Assembly (NCBI GenBank): GCA_964513655.1
Contig: CAZENQ010000046.1
Location: 1-23,732, forward strand
DNA length: 23,732 nt
Direction: 5' to 3'
DNA from: G020350405 sp964513655
GTDB lineage: Bacteria > Planctomycetota > Phycisphaerae > Sedimentisphaerales > Anaerobacaceae
Under the pieces are notes generated by a model. It made no database searches, had not been told where the DNA came from, and saw only the letters and a program-made list of their open reading frames with translations. Positions 17,101-23,732 of this stretch are shown here, piece by piece (within the stretch, counting starts at the first letter, position 1; every line of letters begins with the position of its first letter). A program made the translations under genes and the position numbers.

Positions 17101-17617
17101 CGATAAACTTCACATATTCATCAAAAATCAGCCTGATATCGCCAAATTTCAATGCAGTTAAATTATTACGCTCGTCCTTCTGAAGCTCACCCACAAGCTG
17201 CTCAATATCCTCCGCCGTCTTGCCATACTGATGCAGTTCTGAAATTGCCTCCGCCATCCGCCGTCCCAGCCCCGGCTGACTCGCCGATGAGCCAAACACC
17301 CGTAACTTGCTGCTGTTGTCCCGCAAAATCCGCTGGATTACCATTTGCCGGCCTAACCGCGAAAGCCTCGGCACCGCCGTATTCTTACCCAACAGCAGAA
17401 ATTGCAGACGCGAAAACGATAGCACGTGCAATCTGTGATAACCCGCTACCGCCTTCTCTGCCAAAATCGCACGCTCCGCCTGATATGTCGCCTGCTCCGG
17501 CACTAACAAAAGCAAGCTACGCTTGTCAGCCGAATCACCAAGCGCATCAACCACCCCTCGTATACAATAGCTCGTCTTGCCCACCCCGCTTCTGCCAAGT
17601 ATAAACTGTACCGACAT
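14168..17617 (-). CDS. addB: ATP-dependent nuclease subunit AddB
   Basis: This is the partner of AddA, 1149 residues long, which in studied enzymes recognises Chi-like sites and holds the second nuclease. A P-loop GRSGVGKT lies at 8-15, then VPEQATYQAERAIL. The remaining helicase fold is degenerate, as usual for AddB. The 4Fe-4S 'staple' is intact, with one cysteine near 788 (FAACPYQYF) and three at 1111, 1114 and 1120 (CRWCKYKSVC). The nuclease core is complete: GKIDRVD, FDYKRR near 954, and QLPIY. An active two-nuclease enzyme is therefore expected. The ATG at 17617 has AGGG seven bases upstream. addB precedes and overlaps addA. Confidence 0.95.
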   Translation of the reverse strand: MSVQFILGRSGVGKTSYCIRGVVDALGDSADKRSLLLLVPEQATYQAERAILAEKAVAGYHRLHVLSFSRLQFLLLGKNTAVPRLSRLGRQMVIQRILRDNSSKLRVFGSSASQPGLGRRMAEAISELHQYGKTAEDIEQLVGELQKDERNNLTALKFGDIRLIFDEYVKFIEGKFIDPDVQLSQSCRKVAEADFVKGAKLWVDGFAGFKTAQLAILTELLKVVGEAKIALCLDASKVDLANPNAKGIDPVSLFGPTEQTYADLVEIIRKCKLPLAEPVILEEAVRFCRCTELGHIERELFTLEPSKAEAGDNIRIVSASNGRAEVQFVAREILRLVKEKDCRYRDIAVIASDIEYYQHYIRAHFEDYGIPFFIDKRKLLDQHPVVALMSSVLQVVTGGFSCSDIFAYLKTDLVPVERCDVDLLENYCLAFGITVRDWTSGQEWCFAGEDEKNFDEGRINQIRKKVSGPLLGLRDKLRGGGDGAKTISAVKFARVVFDFLETLGVRERVGSWIEETVERGDYASVDEHQQFYERLVDIFDELVEVFGEQEMGCGDWLAIISSAFSQMELAFIPATLDQVLVGSIERSRHPDLKAVFLIGATQKQFPVPVSWGSILTEDDRAACESADFGLAASAAERLVERQYLAYIAFTRASEFLCVSYPLADDKGSSVVRSQFVDNLQGLFENLKEESVSGEQIDVGKVNSEAELADLLCGELGKDGLSTETSERNRLAELLDDVVLDEQLGGLGSAVRSALDYDNQVKLDRKIVKELFGREVRSSATRLGTFAACPYQYFARYILGLEEREEFKFEPLDLGLFYHRVLDGLLKRLNAEREDFASIGEDELLGLLRSGMTEFMKEDGFVSNFLRHSAHNAFIIHAAGEALEDCVLAIREMVQAGEFRPRMSEVSFGQVKDAGETLGEYRIGLSDKRVLYLGGKIDRVDIAEIDGVKTATIFDYKRRTKWFGWSQFYYGLDMQLPIYMLAVRNASERQCKVDKVAGAFFMPVEVSPMKTTLEGLTEAAESFGYKARGIFDGAFSQKIDSGLERGWSKFYSFRITAKDAQYGNYGISNALKPEDFENVLKFAEEKMAELAEEIVSGRIDVGPYRLGGESPCRWCKYKSVCRFDWQINEYNFLESLGKAEVLDRIRTVDE

Positions 17618-17656
17618 AAAAATACCCTAAAAATCAGCCAACTGCAACTGAAACAC

Positions 17657-17685
17657 TTTTTACCACAAATGCCCCTTTTTTTCAA
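17657..17685 (-). promoter_or_regulatory. Candidate promoter of the addBA operon
   Basis: On the minus strand TTGAAA (17685-17680), a 17-bp spacer and TAAAAA (17662-17657) preceded by TGG, an extended -10-like arrangement. The predicted leader is about 30 bases. Confidence 0.4.
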
Positions 17686-17766
17686 ATCTTTGGTATCTCA
17701 ACCTGCCTTTCTGCCGATAAATAAAATATGGTTTTGAATACCAAAATCTAAAAAGGAGATAACCCG

Positions 17767-18171
17767 ATGAGAACCAGAAGAACTTTACTGTCTGTAGTAG
17801 CCGCCATATCCTGCATAGTTATAGTCTGGCTTACTACGGCAATTCACGGCAGAGAAACCGGCCGAACCTATGAAATACACCCCCATGTCGCCGTCCCATA
17901 CGGCTACACTCCAAATACTGACACTTACCGCCTCATTGACCTGATTGAGTACCTCACCGACCAGAACCAGCAAATAGCGCAGGACCACCTTACCAATATG
18001 AGCGCCCAGTTAAACGCCCTTGCCGAAAAGTTGGACGCCGTCGACGCCAAATTAACAAACCTCTCCAAAAAAATGACACGAATTGAAAAGGCACTCGGCA
18101 TCCAACAGCCTCCACACACAACCGAGCAAAAGCCCGCCGCCAAATCACCACCGCCTGCCACCTCCGACTAA
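17767..18171 (+). CDS. Small exported or membrane-anchored coiled-coil protein
   Basis: The 134-residue protein has strong initiation signals, with AAAGGAG ahead of the ATG. An N-terminal signal or anchor segment spans about 6-24 after an RTRR start. A short linker contains HPHVAVPYGYTPN (38-50). Residues about 55-112 form a heptad-rich coiled coil (LIDLIEYL, ISAQLNALAEKLDAV-like spacing, then LTNLSKKMTRIEKAL). The last 22 residues are rich in proline, lysine and threonine and look disordered. A periplasmic oligomeric spacer or scaffold is a reasonable inference. I recognise no family. It is divergent from addB and shares a 149-base spacer with it. Confidence 0.72.
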   Translation: MRTRRTLLSVVAAISCIVIVWLTTAIHGRETGRTYEIHPHVAVPYGYTPNTDTYRLIDLIEYLTDQNQQIAQDHLTNMSAQLNALAEKLDAVDAKLTNLSKKMTRIEKALGIQQPPHTTEQKPAAKSPPPATSD

Positions 18172-18315
18172 CTTTCCCTCACCGTATCTAAACTCTTGTC
18201 CTCTCTGCGCCCGACAAGCCTTACCCCCATACTTCCTCCACAACCTACCAACACAACCACGCCTTTCCCACCACGCAAGAGGCACCGCTCGCCTCATCAA
18301 CTACCGAAAATCAGC

Positions 18316-18344
18316 TTGTTACCGACCCAAAGCCCTGCTATACT
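18316..18344 (+). promoter_or_regulatory. Sigma70-like promoter of the membrane/spermidine-synthase-like gene
   Basis: TTGTTA (18316-18321), a 17-bp spacer and TATACT (18339-18344) with TGC directly before it (extended -10). It lies about 30 bases upstream of the ATG at 18375, which has AAAGGA as its ribosome-binding site. Confidence 0.65.
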
Positions 18345-18374
18345 TTTCCCGTTGCATAATATGAAAGGATAAGT

Positions 18375-20573
18375 ATGGAAAAATCCAAAAGCTTCCGTTC
18401 AATCCTCATCCCGAGCGCCACTGTCTTCTTCTCAAGCGCCTGCATAATGGTCCTCGAACTCGTCGCAAGCCGCCTCATCGCCCGCCACCTCGGCTCATCT
18501 CTCTACACATGGACCTCCGTAATTGGTATCGTCCTGGCGGGCATCACCATCGGCAACTACCTCGGCGGCCGCATCGCAGACCGCTTCCCCGCAAAAAAGG
18601 CCCTCGCCGTCCTTTTGGGAATAGCCTCGGTTACATGCGTCGCGACCGTTATCCTCAATAACCTCATCGGCGACTGGATGTTGTTGTGGTATTTCCGCTG
18701 GCCTGTCCGCGTCTTCACCCACGTCCTGTTGGTCTTCATCGTCCCCTCCACACTGCTCGGAACCATAAGTCCCGTAGTCGCAAAGATGGCCCTCGACCAG
18801 GGACTACCCACGGGAAGGACCATCGGTGACATATACGCCTGGGGAGCCGCCGGAAGTATCGCCGGGACCTTTCTTACAGGATACTACCTGATAGCAACGA
18901 TGGGAACCATCGCTATCATCTGGACGGTCGCCGCAGCACTGCTGGCGATGGCCATACTCTACTGGGCCAGATTCTGGGCGCTCTATGTATGGGCCCTAAT
19001 CTTCATCGCACTAATGACCATGGCAATCGCGCCTGCTGACTGGGCCGAAGATACCGCCACCAGGCTTGCATTGAGACAAACTCCAAACCCGGACATCATT
19101 TATGAGGATGAAAGCCAGTACTCCTACATCGCGGTCAAACAAACTTCGAAAAAACCAGACACACGCGCCTTCATGCAGGATAAATTAATGCACAGTCAAA
19201 TCATAATGGACGACACACTCAACCTGCAATACTCTTACGAGCAGATTTATGCCGCCGTAACACACCTCTTAAGTCAGGACCAAAAGACCCTTTCCGTGCT
19301 TGTAATCGGCGGCGGAGGCTATGTCTTTCCTCGATACGTCGAGAAACTTTGGCCCGGCAGTCGCGTCGACGTCGCCGAAATCGATCCCCGCGTAACCAGG
19401 GCCGCAACCCGGGCCTTCGGCCTCGAGCCGGATACCACCATAAACACCTTTACTATGGATGCGCGTAATTACGTCAGTCAACTCTTGCAGCAGCAGACCG
19501 AAGACCAAAAAATACAATATGACTTTATATACGAAGATGCCCTCGACGATTATTCGATACCATACCAGCTCACCACCAAAGAATTTAACGATAAAATCTT
19601 CCGGATACTCTCAGACACCGGCGTATATATGATTGAGTTGATAGACATTTTCCATAGCGGCCTGTTCGTCGGCTCATTCATAAATACCCTGGAGCGAACA
19701 TTCCCACACGTTTATGTCGTTACTAAGCGAGAACCTCGTTCAGCACGCAATACCTTTATAATTATTGCCGCCAAACAGCAAATCAATCTTGAAAACCTCC
19801 GAGACCACCGAGCCGTAAAAAGTATCGATCTGTGGATATTGACCGATTCCGATATAGAAACACTCAGGGAAAAAGCCCACAGAGTTGTATTAACGGATAA
19901 CTTCGCGCCTGTGGAAAATATGCTCGCACCCGTAGTACGCAAAAGTGGCCTCGATCTACTATCAGGAGAATACCACGACATGGCACAAGAACTCAAGCAC
20001 CGCGGTAAACTGGATCAAAGCATCACGCTGTACCAGGAACTCATTCAGATCGACCCGGTAATGTCTATCACCGCATATACCGAAATAGCCAACATGATGA
20101 TACAACAGGGCAGGTTAAACGAGGCCGCCAAGGCCCTTCAAAACGCAATCAACTACAACCAAAAAGCCCAAACCAAAACCAATATGGCAAGCGTACACCT
20201 CGATTTGGCCTTGACTCTGAAAAATATGGGACAATCCGCAAAAGCAAAGCCACATTTCCAAAGAGCAGTACAAGCATTCAAAACAAAACTAACCACCGAC
20301 CCCGAGTCACACGATACACTCTTCGGACTGGGCGTCGCCCTGGTAGAAGTCGGCGAGTTTAGCAAAGCAACCAAATACCTTCAACAGGCCGTAAATAAAA
20401 AACCGTCCGATTTTCAAGGCCAGTTAGCCCTCGCAAGGATACTTGTGAAACAGAAACGTTACGACGAAGCTGTCACAGCACTGAAAAAGGCAATAACCGC
20501 CGCCCCGGGCCGGTACGCCCTCACTGAATTACAAACCTATCTTCAACTCGTAAAAACCAAAGCCAAATACTGA
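18375..20573 (+). CDS. Membrane protein fused to spermidine-synthase-like and TPR domains
   Basis: The 732-residue protein has three parts. Residues about 10-220 form several membrane helices, with GNYLGGRIADR (60-70) resembling the loop of fused MFS/spermidine-synthase proteins. Residues about 240-525 are a spermidine-synthase-like Rossmann domain: LVIGGGGYVFPRY (309-321), VDVAEIDPRV (331-340), MDAR (361-364) and the later YDFIYEDALDDYSIPYQLTTKEF region (382-404). The usual GGGDGG glycine loop with its acidic residue is altered, so classical polyamine synthesis is doubtful. Residues about 535-715 hold tetratricopeptide repeats (for example LNEAAKALQNAI, FSKATKYLQQAV, YDEAVTALKKAI). The real substrate is unknown. 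The gene appears monocistronic. Confidence 0.85.
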   Translation: MEKSKSFRSILIPSATVFFSSACIMVLELVASRLIARHLGSSLYTWTSVIGIVLAGITIGNYLGGRIADRFPAKKALAVLLGIASVTCVATVILNNLIGDWMLLWYFRWPVRVFTHVLLVFIVPSTLLGTISPVVAKMALDQGLPTGRTIGDIYAWGAAGSIAGTFLTGYYLIATMGTIAIIWTVAAALLAMAILYWARFWALYVWALIFIALMTMAIAPADWAEDTATRLALRQTPNPDIIYEDESQYSYIAVKQTSKKPDTRAFMQDKLMHSQIIMDDTLNLQYSYEQIYAAVTHLLSQDQKTLSVLVIGGGGYVFPRYVEKLWPGSRVDVAEIDPRVTRAATRAFGLEPDTTINTFTMDARNYVSQLLQQQTEDQKIQYDFIYEDALDDYSIPYQLTTKEFNDKIFRILSDTGVYMIELIDIFHSGLFVGSFINTLERTFPHVYVVTKREPRSARNTFIIIAAKQQINLENLRDHRAVKSIDLWILTDSDIETLREKAHRVVLTDNFAPVENMLAPVVRKSGLDLLSGEYHDMAQELKHRGKLDQSITLYQELIQIDPVMSITAYTEIANMMIQQGRLNEAAKALQNAINYNQKAQTKTNMASVHLDLALTLKNMGQSAKAKPHFQRAVQAFKTKLTTDPESHDTLFGLGVALVEVGEFSKATKYLQQAVNKKPSDFQGQLALARILVKQKRYDEAVTALKKAITAAPGRYALTELQTYLQLVKTKAKY

Positions 20574-20692
20574 CCTGCCCCTCCTGCTCCACAACTTTCC
20601 AAAAAATCAGAATACCCCCCACGCTGATAATACCAGTATTACAGACCAACTTCATAGCAGTAAAGTCAACGCTCACCCGTAACAAGACAAAA

Positions 20693-21157
20693 TCACGAGG
20701 CTACATGCTGACTGAACTCAAGCACCTCCGGCCCGACCAGCTTAACATAGTCCGCCATACTCATCCGCACCGCCTTCTCATGGCTGCCCCCCTGGAACGT
20801 GATATGGTCGTCCTCTGCCAGTGTCTTGTCCATCACCGTCGGCAAATCATATAAGTTGCCAAACGGAGGCTCCGCCCCTAACTCACAGTCCCCGAATATC
20901 TTCCCAAGCTCCTTCTCTTTCGCCAGCGACACCTTCTTCGCCTTCAGCTGTTTCTTCAGCCCCTTCAGGTCAATATTGTAACACGCCGGCAGAACGCACA
21001 TCACATAATCGCCGTCGGCCTTCACAACCACCGGCTTCGCCACATATTTCCCCCGCTCATGAACCTCCGCCGCCATATGCTGCGCCGTAAACGCCGGCTT
21101 GTGCTTCGTGACCTTGTACTTCACCTTCGACTTTTTCAAAAATTCCATGACTCCCAT
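20693..21157 (-). CDS. YbaK/EbsC-type aminoacyl-tRNA deacylase
   Basis: Members of this family hydrolyse mischarged tRNAs (for example Cys- or Ala-tRNAPro) in trans. From the ATG at 21157, with GGGAG seven bases upstream, the protein has 154 residues; the open frame also reaches a TTG at 21181. Family features seen are KPVVVKADGDYVMCVLPA (41-58) with the conserved lysine at 46, GAEPPFG (94-100) followed by LPTVMD, and GSHEKAVRMSMADY (124-137). A single-domain protein of this size is normal. Which mischarged tRNA it clears cannot be told from these motifs. It converges on the TPR fusion gene. Confidence 0.88.
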   Translation of the reverse strand: MGVMEFLKKSKVKYKVTKHKPAFTAQHMAAEVHERGKYVAKPVVVKADGDYVMCVLPACYNIDLKGLKKQLKAKKVSLAKEKELGKIFGDCELGAEPPFGNLYDLPTVMDKTLAEDDHITFQGGSHEKAVRMSMADYVKLVGPEVLEFSQHVAS

Positions 21158-21212
21158 AGCAATTCTCCCAAAATCTTCCAAAAATCAACTGCAAAAATCC
21201 CACACAAAATTA

Positions 21213-21241
21213 CTTTTATCCACTAAAATCCACCCTGTCAA
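21213..21241 (-). promoter_or_regulatory. Candidate promoter of the YbaK-type gene
   Basis: On the minus strand a perfect TTGACA (21241-21236), a 17-bp spacer, and TAAAAG (21218-21213), which matches four of six -10 positions. Confidence 0.5.
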
Positions 21242-21387
21242 TCACCCATCTCCAAAAATTCTCCCGCCCCCGAAAATCGCTACTGCACCATTTATCATTG
21301 CTTTTTGCCCCCTCTGCTGATAGCCTACCTGCATCTCAGCTTAATAAGCCTGAACAATATTTTGCATTACCGACTGAGTAAACTTCT

Positions 21388-22008
21388 ATGAGCATAAAAG
21401 TCCTAGGCATCTCCGCAAGCCCAAGAGCGAACGGCAACAGTGACCTGCTCCTCAAACAGGCCCTCGCCAGCGCCGAATCCGCAAACGCTCAAACCGAATA
21501 CATCCGCCTGGCAGACCTCAACATCGCCCCCTGCGTCGAGTGTAACTCCTGCTTCAAGACAGGTGCCTGCAGAGTCCAGGATGACTATCAGCTAATCTCC
21601 GCAAAGATGCTCGAAGCCGACCGCCTCATCTTCGCAACCCCCATCTTCTTTATGACCGTCTGCGCCCAGGCAAAGCTCCTCATCGACCGCTGCCAGTGCC
21701 TCTGGGCGCACAAATACGTCCTCAAAGAACCCCTCGTCCAAACCGCCGGCCGGGACCGACGCGCTATGACCATCGCCGTCGGCGGCTCAAAAAGTAAAAA
21801 AATGTTCGACTCCATCCGCCTGACAATGAAGTATTACTTTGATGTCCTCGACATGCACTACGTAGCCAACCTCTTTGTAAACAAGATGGAAGAACCCGCC
21901 CAAATCAAAAACCACCCCACTGCTATGAAAGAAGCCCTCCGACTCGGCGCAGAACTCGTCACCGCCCCTACTCCATCCGAAAAACCAATCGACATCGAAC
22001 TAACCTAA
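21388..22008 (+). CDS. Iron-sulfur flavoprotein-like NAD(P)H/FMN reductase family protein
   Basis: The 206-residue protein has a flavodoxin-like fold. The FMN phosphate loop is ISASPRANGNSD (8-19), and FATPIFFMTVCAQAKLLIDR (about 81-101) is the second flavin-binding element. A compact cysteine cluster C49, C52, C55, C61 (CX2CX2CX5C) matches the layout of iron-sulfur flavoproteins that carry a 4Fe-4S cluster. Electron transfer to an unknown acceptor is expected. The ATG at 21388 lacks a strong ribosome-binding site. Its stop overlaps the stop of the convergent arfB gene by four bases. Confidence 0.85.
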   Translation: MSIKVLGISASPRANGNSDLLLKQALASAESANAQTEYIRLADLNIAPCVECNSCFKTGACRVQDDYQLISAKMLEADRLIFATPIFFMTVCAQAKLLIDRCQCLWAHKYVLKEPLVQTAGRDRRAMTIAVGGSKSKKMFDSIRLTMKYYFDVLDMHYVANLFVNKMEEPAQIKNHPTAMKEALRLGAELVTAPTPSEKPIDIELT

Positions 22009-22412
22009 TCTCCAAAATCCTTCTCCCCCCTTTGCCTCTTGATCTCGCTCCTTCTCTTCTTCTCCGCCAGCCGCTTCTCCCTCGCATACGCCGGCACCTT
22101 CGTCTTTTTCCGAACACGTCTCTTCTTTAACGCCTCCCTCACCAGCTCCCGCAATCGCTCAACCGCCCCTTCCCGGTTCGCCTTCTGCGTCCGATGCCGC
22201 TGACAGACAACCCTTACCACACCCCTCTTGTCCGCCCGCGTCGCAAGCCGTTTTAGTATCCGCTTCTTTTGCTCATCGGAAAATCTCTTACACCTCGCCA
22301 CATCAAAAAACGCCGTCACCCGCGTATTGACCTTATTGACATTCTGTCCCCCCGGCCCGCCGCTCCGGGAAAACCTAAAAACAAGTTCTTCCTCTGGTAT
22401 CTCAATCACCAC
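22005..22412 (-). CDS. arfB: ArfB/YaeJ-type peptidyl-tRNA hydrolase
   Basis: The protein is a release-factor-like ribosome rescuer. It hydrolyses peptidyl-tRNA on stalled ribosomes through a GGQ loop, here SGGPGGQNVNK with GGQ at 21-23. The 135 residues end in a very basic, probably helical tail (from about 90 on, with many Lys/Arg), which in ArfB lies in the empty mRNA channel. Unlike class I release factors it has no codon-recognition domain. The GTG at 22412 is the first in-frame start after an upstream stop at 22416-22418. It overlaps the TAG of a possible small ORF (TAGTG), which could give coupled translation. A second GTG follows immediately. Confidence 0.9.
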   Translation of the reverse strand: MVIEIPEEELVFRFSRSGGPGGQNVNKVNTRVTAFFDVARCKRFSDEQKKRILKRLATRADKRGVVRVVCQRHRTQKANREGAVERLRELVREALKKRRVRKKTKVPAYAREKRLAEKKRRSEIKRQRGEKDFGD

Positions 22413-22534
22413 TATTCATCCATCGTTCGAAAGACCGCTCTGCCACAATCTACCAAATCATCAAATTTTATCAATATTTCCCACCAATAACCAAGCACTA
22501 CAGCCAAAATCAACAAATTTACCGCCACTTCCAC
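22412..22534 (-). CDS. Possible 40-residue membrane ORF upstream of arfB
   Basis: A GTG at 22534 has AAGGG six bases upstream and opens 40 codons ending in TAG at 22412-22414. The TAG overlaps the arfB GTG by one base. The peptide contains a hydrophobic helix NLLILAVVLGYWWEILIKF and a charged end with FRTMDE. The frame continues upstream, so other starts are possible. No homologue is recognised; the support is the ribosome-binding site, the single membrane segment and the TAGTG coupling. Confidence 0.3.
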   Translation of the reverse strand: MEVAVNLLILAVVLGYWWEILIKFDDLVDCGRAVFRTMDE

Positions 22535-22587
22535 TCTTTTCCCTTGAACCCACCCGTAATTTCCCCAAAATATGCCACTACGACAAA

Positions 22588-22606
22588 GGCCCGCACCGGG
22601 CGGGCC
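22588..22606 (+). other. GC-rich hairpin in the leader of the RraA-like gene
   Basis: A perfect 7-bp stem GGCCCGC/GCGGGCC (22588-22594 with 22600-22606) with a 5-base loop, 43 bases before the ATG. It has no T tract, so leader-RNA stabilisation or regulation is more likely than termination. Confidence 0.4.
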
Positions 22607-22649
22607 AGAAACCAACAACTTCATAACTTGCCAGACTGAGGAGGCAAAA

Positions 22650-23528
22650 ATGAAAACAAAAATGGCAAAAACAATTCTGACACTGACCTCAATAGCTTCA
22701 GTCGCGCTGATAGTCTGTTCCGTACTGGCCACTGCCGAAGACCAGACCAAGGCCGAGGGCCCCAAAATCCAGGAGATGCGGGCAGGCAAAAGTTACATCC
22801 CCACCAAGGTCTACACCGCCGAACAGGACCGCAAAATGCTAAAGCTCTTCGAGGGCCTCCGCGTCGCCGACGTCATCGACGGAATGGACAAAGCCGGCCT
22901 GCGAAACGTCGGCGCTATGGACCCTGACATCCACCCCGCCTGGACCGACACCAAAACCTTCAAACACCGCTTCATCGGTATTGCCCTCACCGTAAGATAT
23001 GCACCCGTCAACTGGCCCCTCCCGCAGAAAATGAACACTAAGGAATTCGACGACTACCAGGCCAGGCACTACGGCGGGTCCGCCGCAGAGCCTTTCGTTG
23101 ACCTCATCCGCCCCGGCACCGCCGTCGTAATCGATGACTCCGTAGGCTACGACGTCGGCCCCATCGGCTCCTTCAACATCATGGTCTACAAATCCAAGGG
23201 CTGTGTCGGAGTCGTAACCGACGCTACCGCACGCGACCTCGATGAAGTCGCCGCCGAAGGTGTCCCCCTTTACATCAAAGAGCCCGGCCGGCGAATCCGC
23301 CCCGGCCGAAACCAGACCGAATCAGTAAATATGCCCATCGTCTGTGGCGGGGTACTTGTCATGCCAGGCGACATCATCCTCGCCGATGGCGACGGCGTCC
23401 TCGTCGTCCCCCGTGCTTACGCCAAGGAAGTCGCCGATTACGCCCGTGCTACCCTCGAAATGGACAAGCCACGAAGAAAGGAACTCTACGAACAGCTCGG
23501 AATCCCCCTCGACGACTCCGTAAAATAA
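22650..23528 (+). CDS. Exported RraA-like (HMG/CHA aldolase family) protein
   Basis: From the ATG at 22650, preceded by GAGGAGG, this is a 292-residue protein with a signal peptide: Lys-rich start, hydrophobic core at about 9-27, and cleavage probable after ATA near 29. The cysteine at 23 lacks a normal lipobox. The rest matches the RraA/4-hydroxy-4-methyl-2-oxoglutarate aldolase fold: VADVIDGMDKAG (72-83), the GVVTDATARDLDEV segment with the Arg-Asp pair R195-D196 used for substrate and metal in aldolases, and the end motif PGDIILADGDGVLVVP (239-254). Cytoplasmic relatives are RNase E inhibitors or aldolases. An exported version is unlikely to act on RNase E, so an aldolase or binding role outside the membrane is inferred. 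Confidence 0.85.
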   Translation: MKTKMAKTILTLTSIASVALIVCSVLATAEDQTKAEGPKIQEMRAGKSYIPTKVYTAEQDRKMLKLFEGLRVADVIDGMDKAGLRNVGAMDPDIHPAWTDTKTFKHRFIGIALTVRYAPVNWPLPQKMNTKEFDDYQARHYGGSAAEPFVDLIRPGTAVVIDDSVGYDVGPIGSFNIMVYKSKGCVGVVTDATARDLDEVAAEGVPLYIKEPGRRIRPGRNQTESVNMPIVCGGVLVMPGDIILADGDGVLVVPRAYAKEVADYARATLEMDKPRRKELYEQLGIPLDDSVK

Positions 23529-23555
23529 AAACCAACACCTTCTACCACAAAAACC

Positions 23556-23585
23556 AAAAGCCCCCGACTAACCAGGGGGCTTTTT
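23556..23585 (+). terminator. Rho-independent terminator after the RraA-like gene
   Basis: AAAAGCCCCC (23556-23565) pairs with GGGGGCTTTT (23575-23584) across a 9-base loop, with a five-T run at the 3' side. It also precedes the convergent partial gene, so it could stop transcription from both sides. Confidence 0.9.
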
Positions 23586-23625
23586 AATTAGCCGCTGTCC
23601 GTCATGGCTCACGCCAGCCCTCAAA

Positions 23626-23732
23626 TCACTTCATTTTCTTCAGCAGTTCCTTCCTTGCCTTCACCCGCACCTTCGCGTTCTCATAACGCCTCTTCTCGTC
23701 CTCTGTCTCCGGCACAATCGGCTCAACCGGAC
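23626..23732 (-). CDS. C-terminal end of an unidentified minus-strand gene
   Basis: The last 34 codons of an open frame run off the right edge and end in TGA at 23626-23628. The peptide is strongly charged, with PVEPIVPETEDEKRRY followed by a Lys/Arg-rich helix ending in LLKKMK. The frame is open to the window edge and the gene lies just beyond a terminator, both of which fit a real 3' end. There is too little sequence to assign a family. Confidence 0.5.
   Translation of the reverse strand, partial: PVEPIVPETEDEKRRYENAKVRVKARKELLKKMK

Noticed and set aside
18361..18372. Three-codon frame ATG-AAA-GGA-TAA just before the membrane/TPR gene
   Set aside because: It coincides with the ribosome-binding site of the real gene and is most simply chance.
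20628..20641. Palindrome TAATAC-CA-GTATTA
   Set aside because: It lies between two convergent genes, away from any promoter, and lacks a T tract; likely chance in A/T-rich DNA.

Overview
The window looks like a chromosomal stretch from a member of the Planctomycetota, most likely Phycisphaerae-like. This is inferred from gene content, not from a marker gene. The pointers are a PEP-CTERM-anchored exported protein, a PPi-type phosphofructokinase, AddAB rather than RecBCD, frequent TTG/GTG starts, and sigma70-like TTGACA promoters. Most of the content is housekeeping. I see no tRNA, rRNA, CRISPR array, insertion sequence or integrase.

Layout. 1-169 is the C-terminus of a glutamate dehydrogenase, which shares a palindromic terminator with a convergent 14-cysteine zinc-ribbon-like protein (246-788, minus). 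1072-2702 holds an FAD/NAD/[2Fe-2S] oxidoreductase subunit of the NfnA/SudB type, then a family-4 uracil-DNA glycosylase. 3048-3800 is an exported PEP-CTERM protein with a palindrome in its promoter region. It ends in a clear terminator facing dnaA (3922-5241, minus). Divergent from dnaA is ftsY (5571-6494), followed by two tandem exported transglutaminase-like proteins (6522-8467).

A bidirectional hairpin separates these from a minus-strand block. That block is pfp (8546-9757), a small two-zinc-site protein resembling the C-terminal part of phage head-morphogenesis (SPP1 gp7/Mu F) proteins (9810-10328), addA (10456-14175) and addB (14168-17617). Then come a small coiled-coil exported protein (17767-18171) and a membrane/spermidine-synthase-like/TPR fusion (18375-20573). 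The right end has a YbaK-type deacylase (minus), an iron-sulfur flavoprotein-like protein, an ArfB-type peptidyl-tRNA hydrolase whose 3' end overlaps it, an exported RraA-like protein with a strong terminator, and a cut-off minus-strand gene.

How the genes work together. addB and addA overlap and form one break-repair/recombination operon. ftsY and the two transglutaminase genes are spaced like an operon. The gp7-like gene and pfp probably share a promoter with a perfect TATAAT. In lines I counted on both sides of dnaA, C usually exceeds G on the plus strand, whichever strand carries the gene. The window therefore probably lies within one replichore, and the dnaA upstream region, which has no DnaA-box cluster, is probably not the origin.

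The less ordinary items are a 7-bp tandem repeat inside the addA nuclease-domain coding region, the free-standing gp7-like protein, the PEP-CTERM promoter palindrome in a G-rich island, the orphan NfnA-type subunit, the exported RraA-like protein, and a possible 40-residue membrane ORF coupled to arfB. I found no convincing wholly new multi-gene system.
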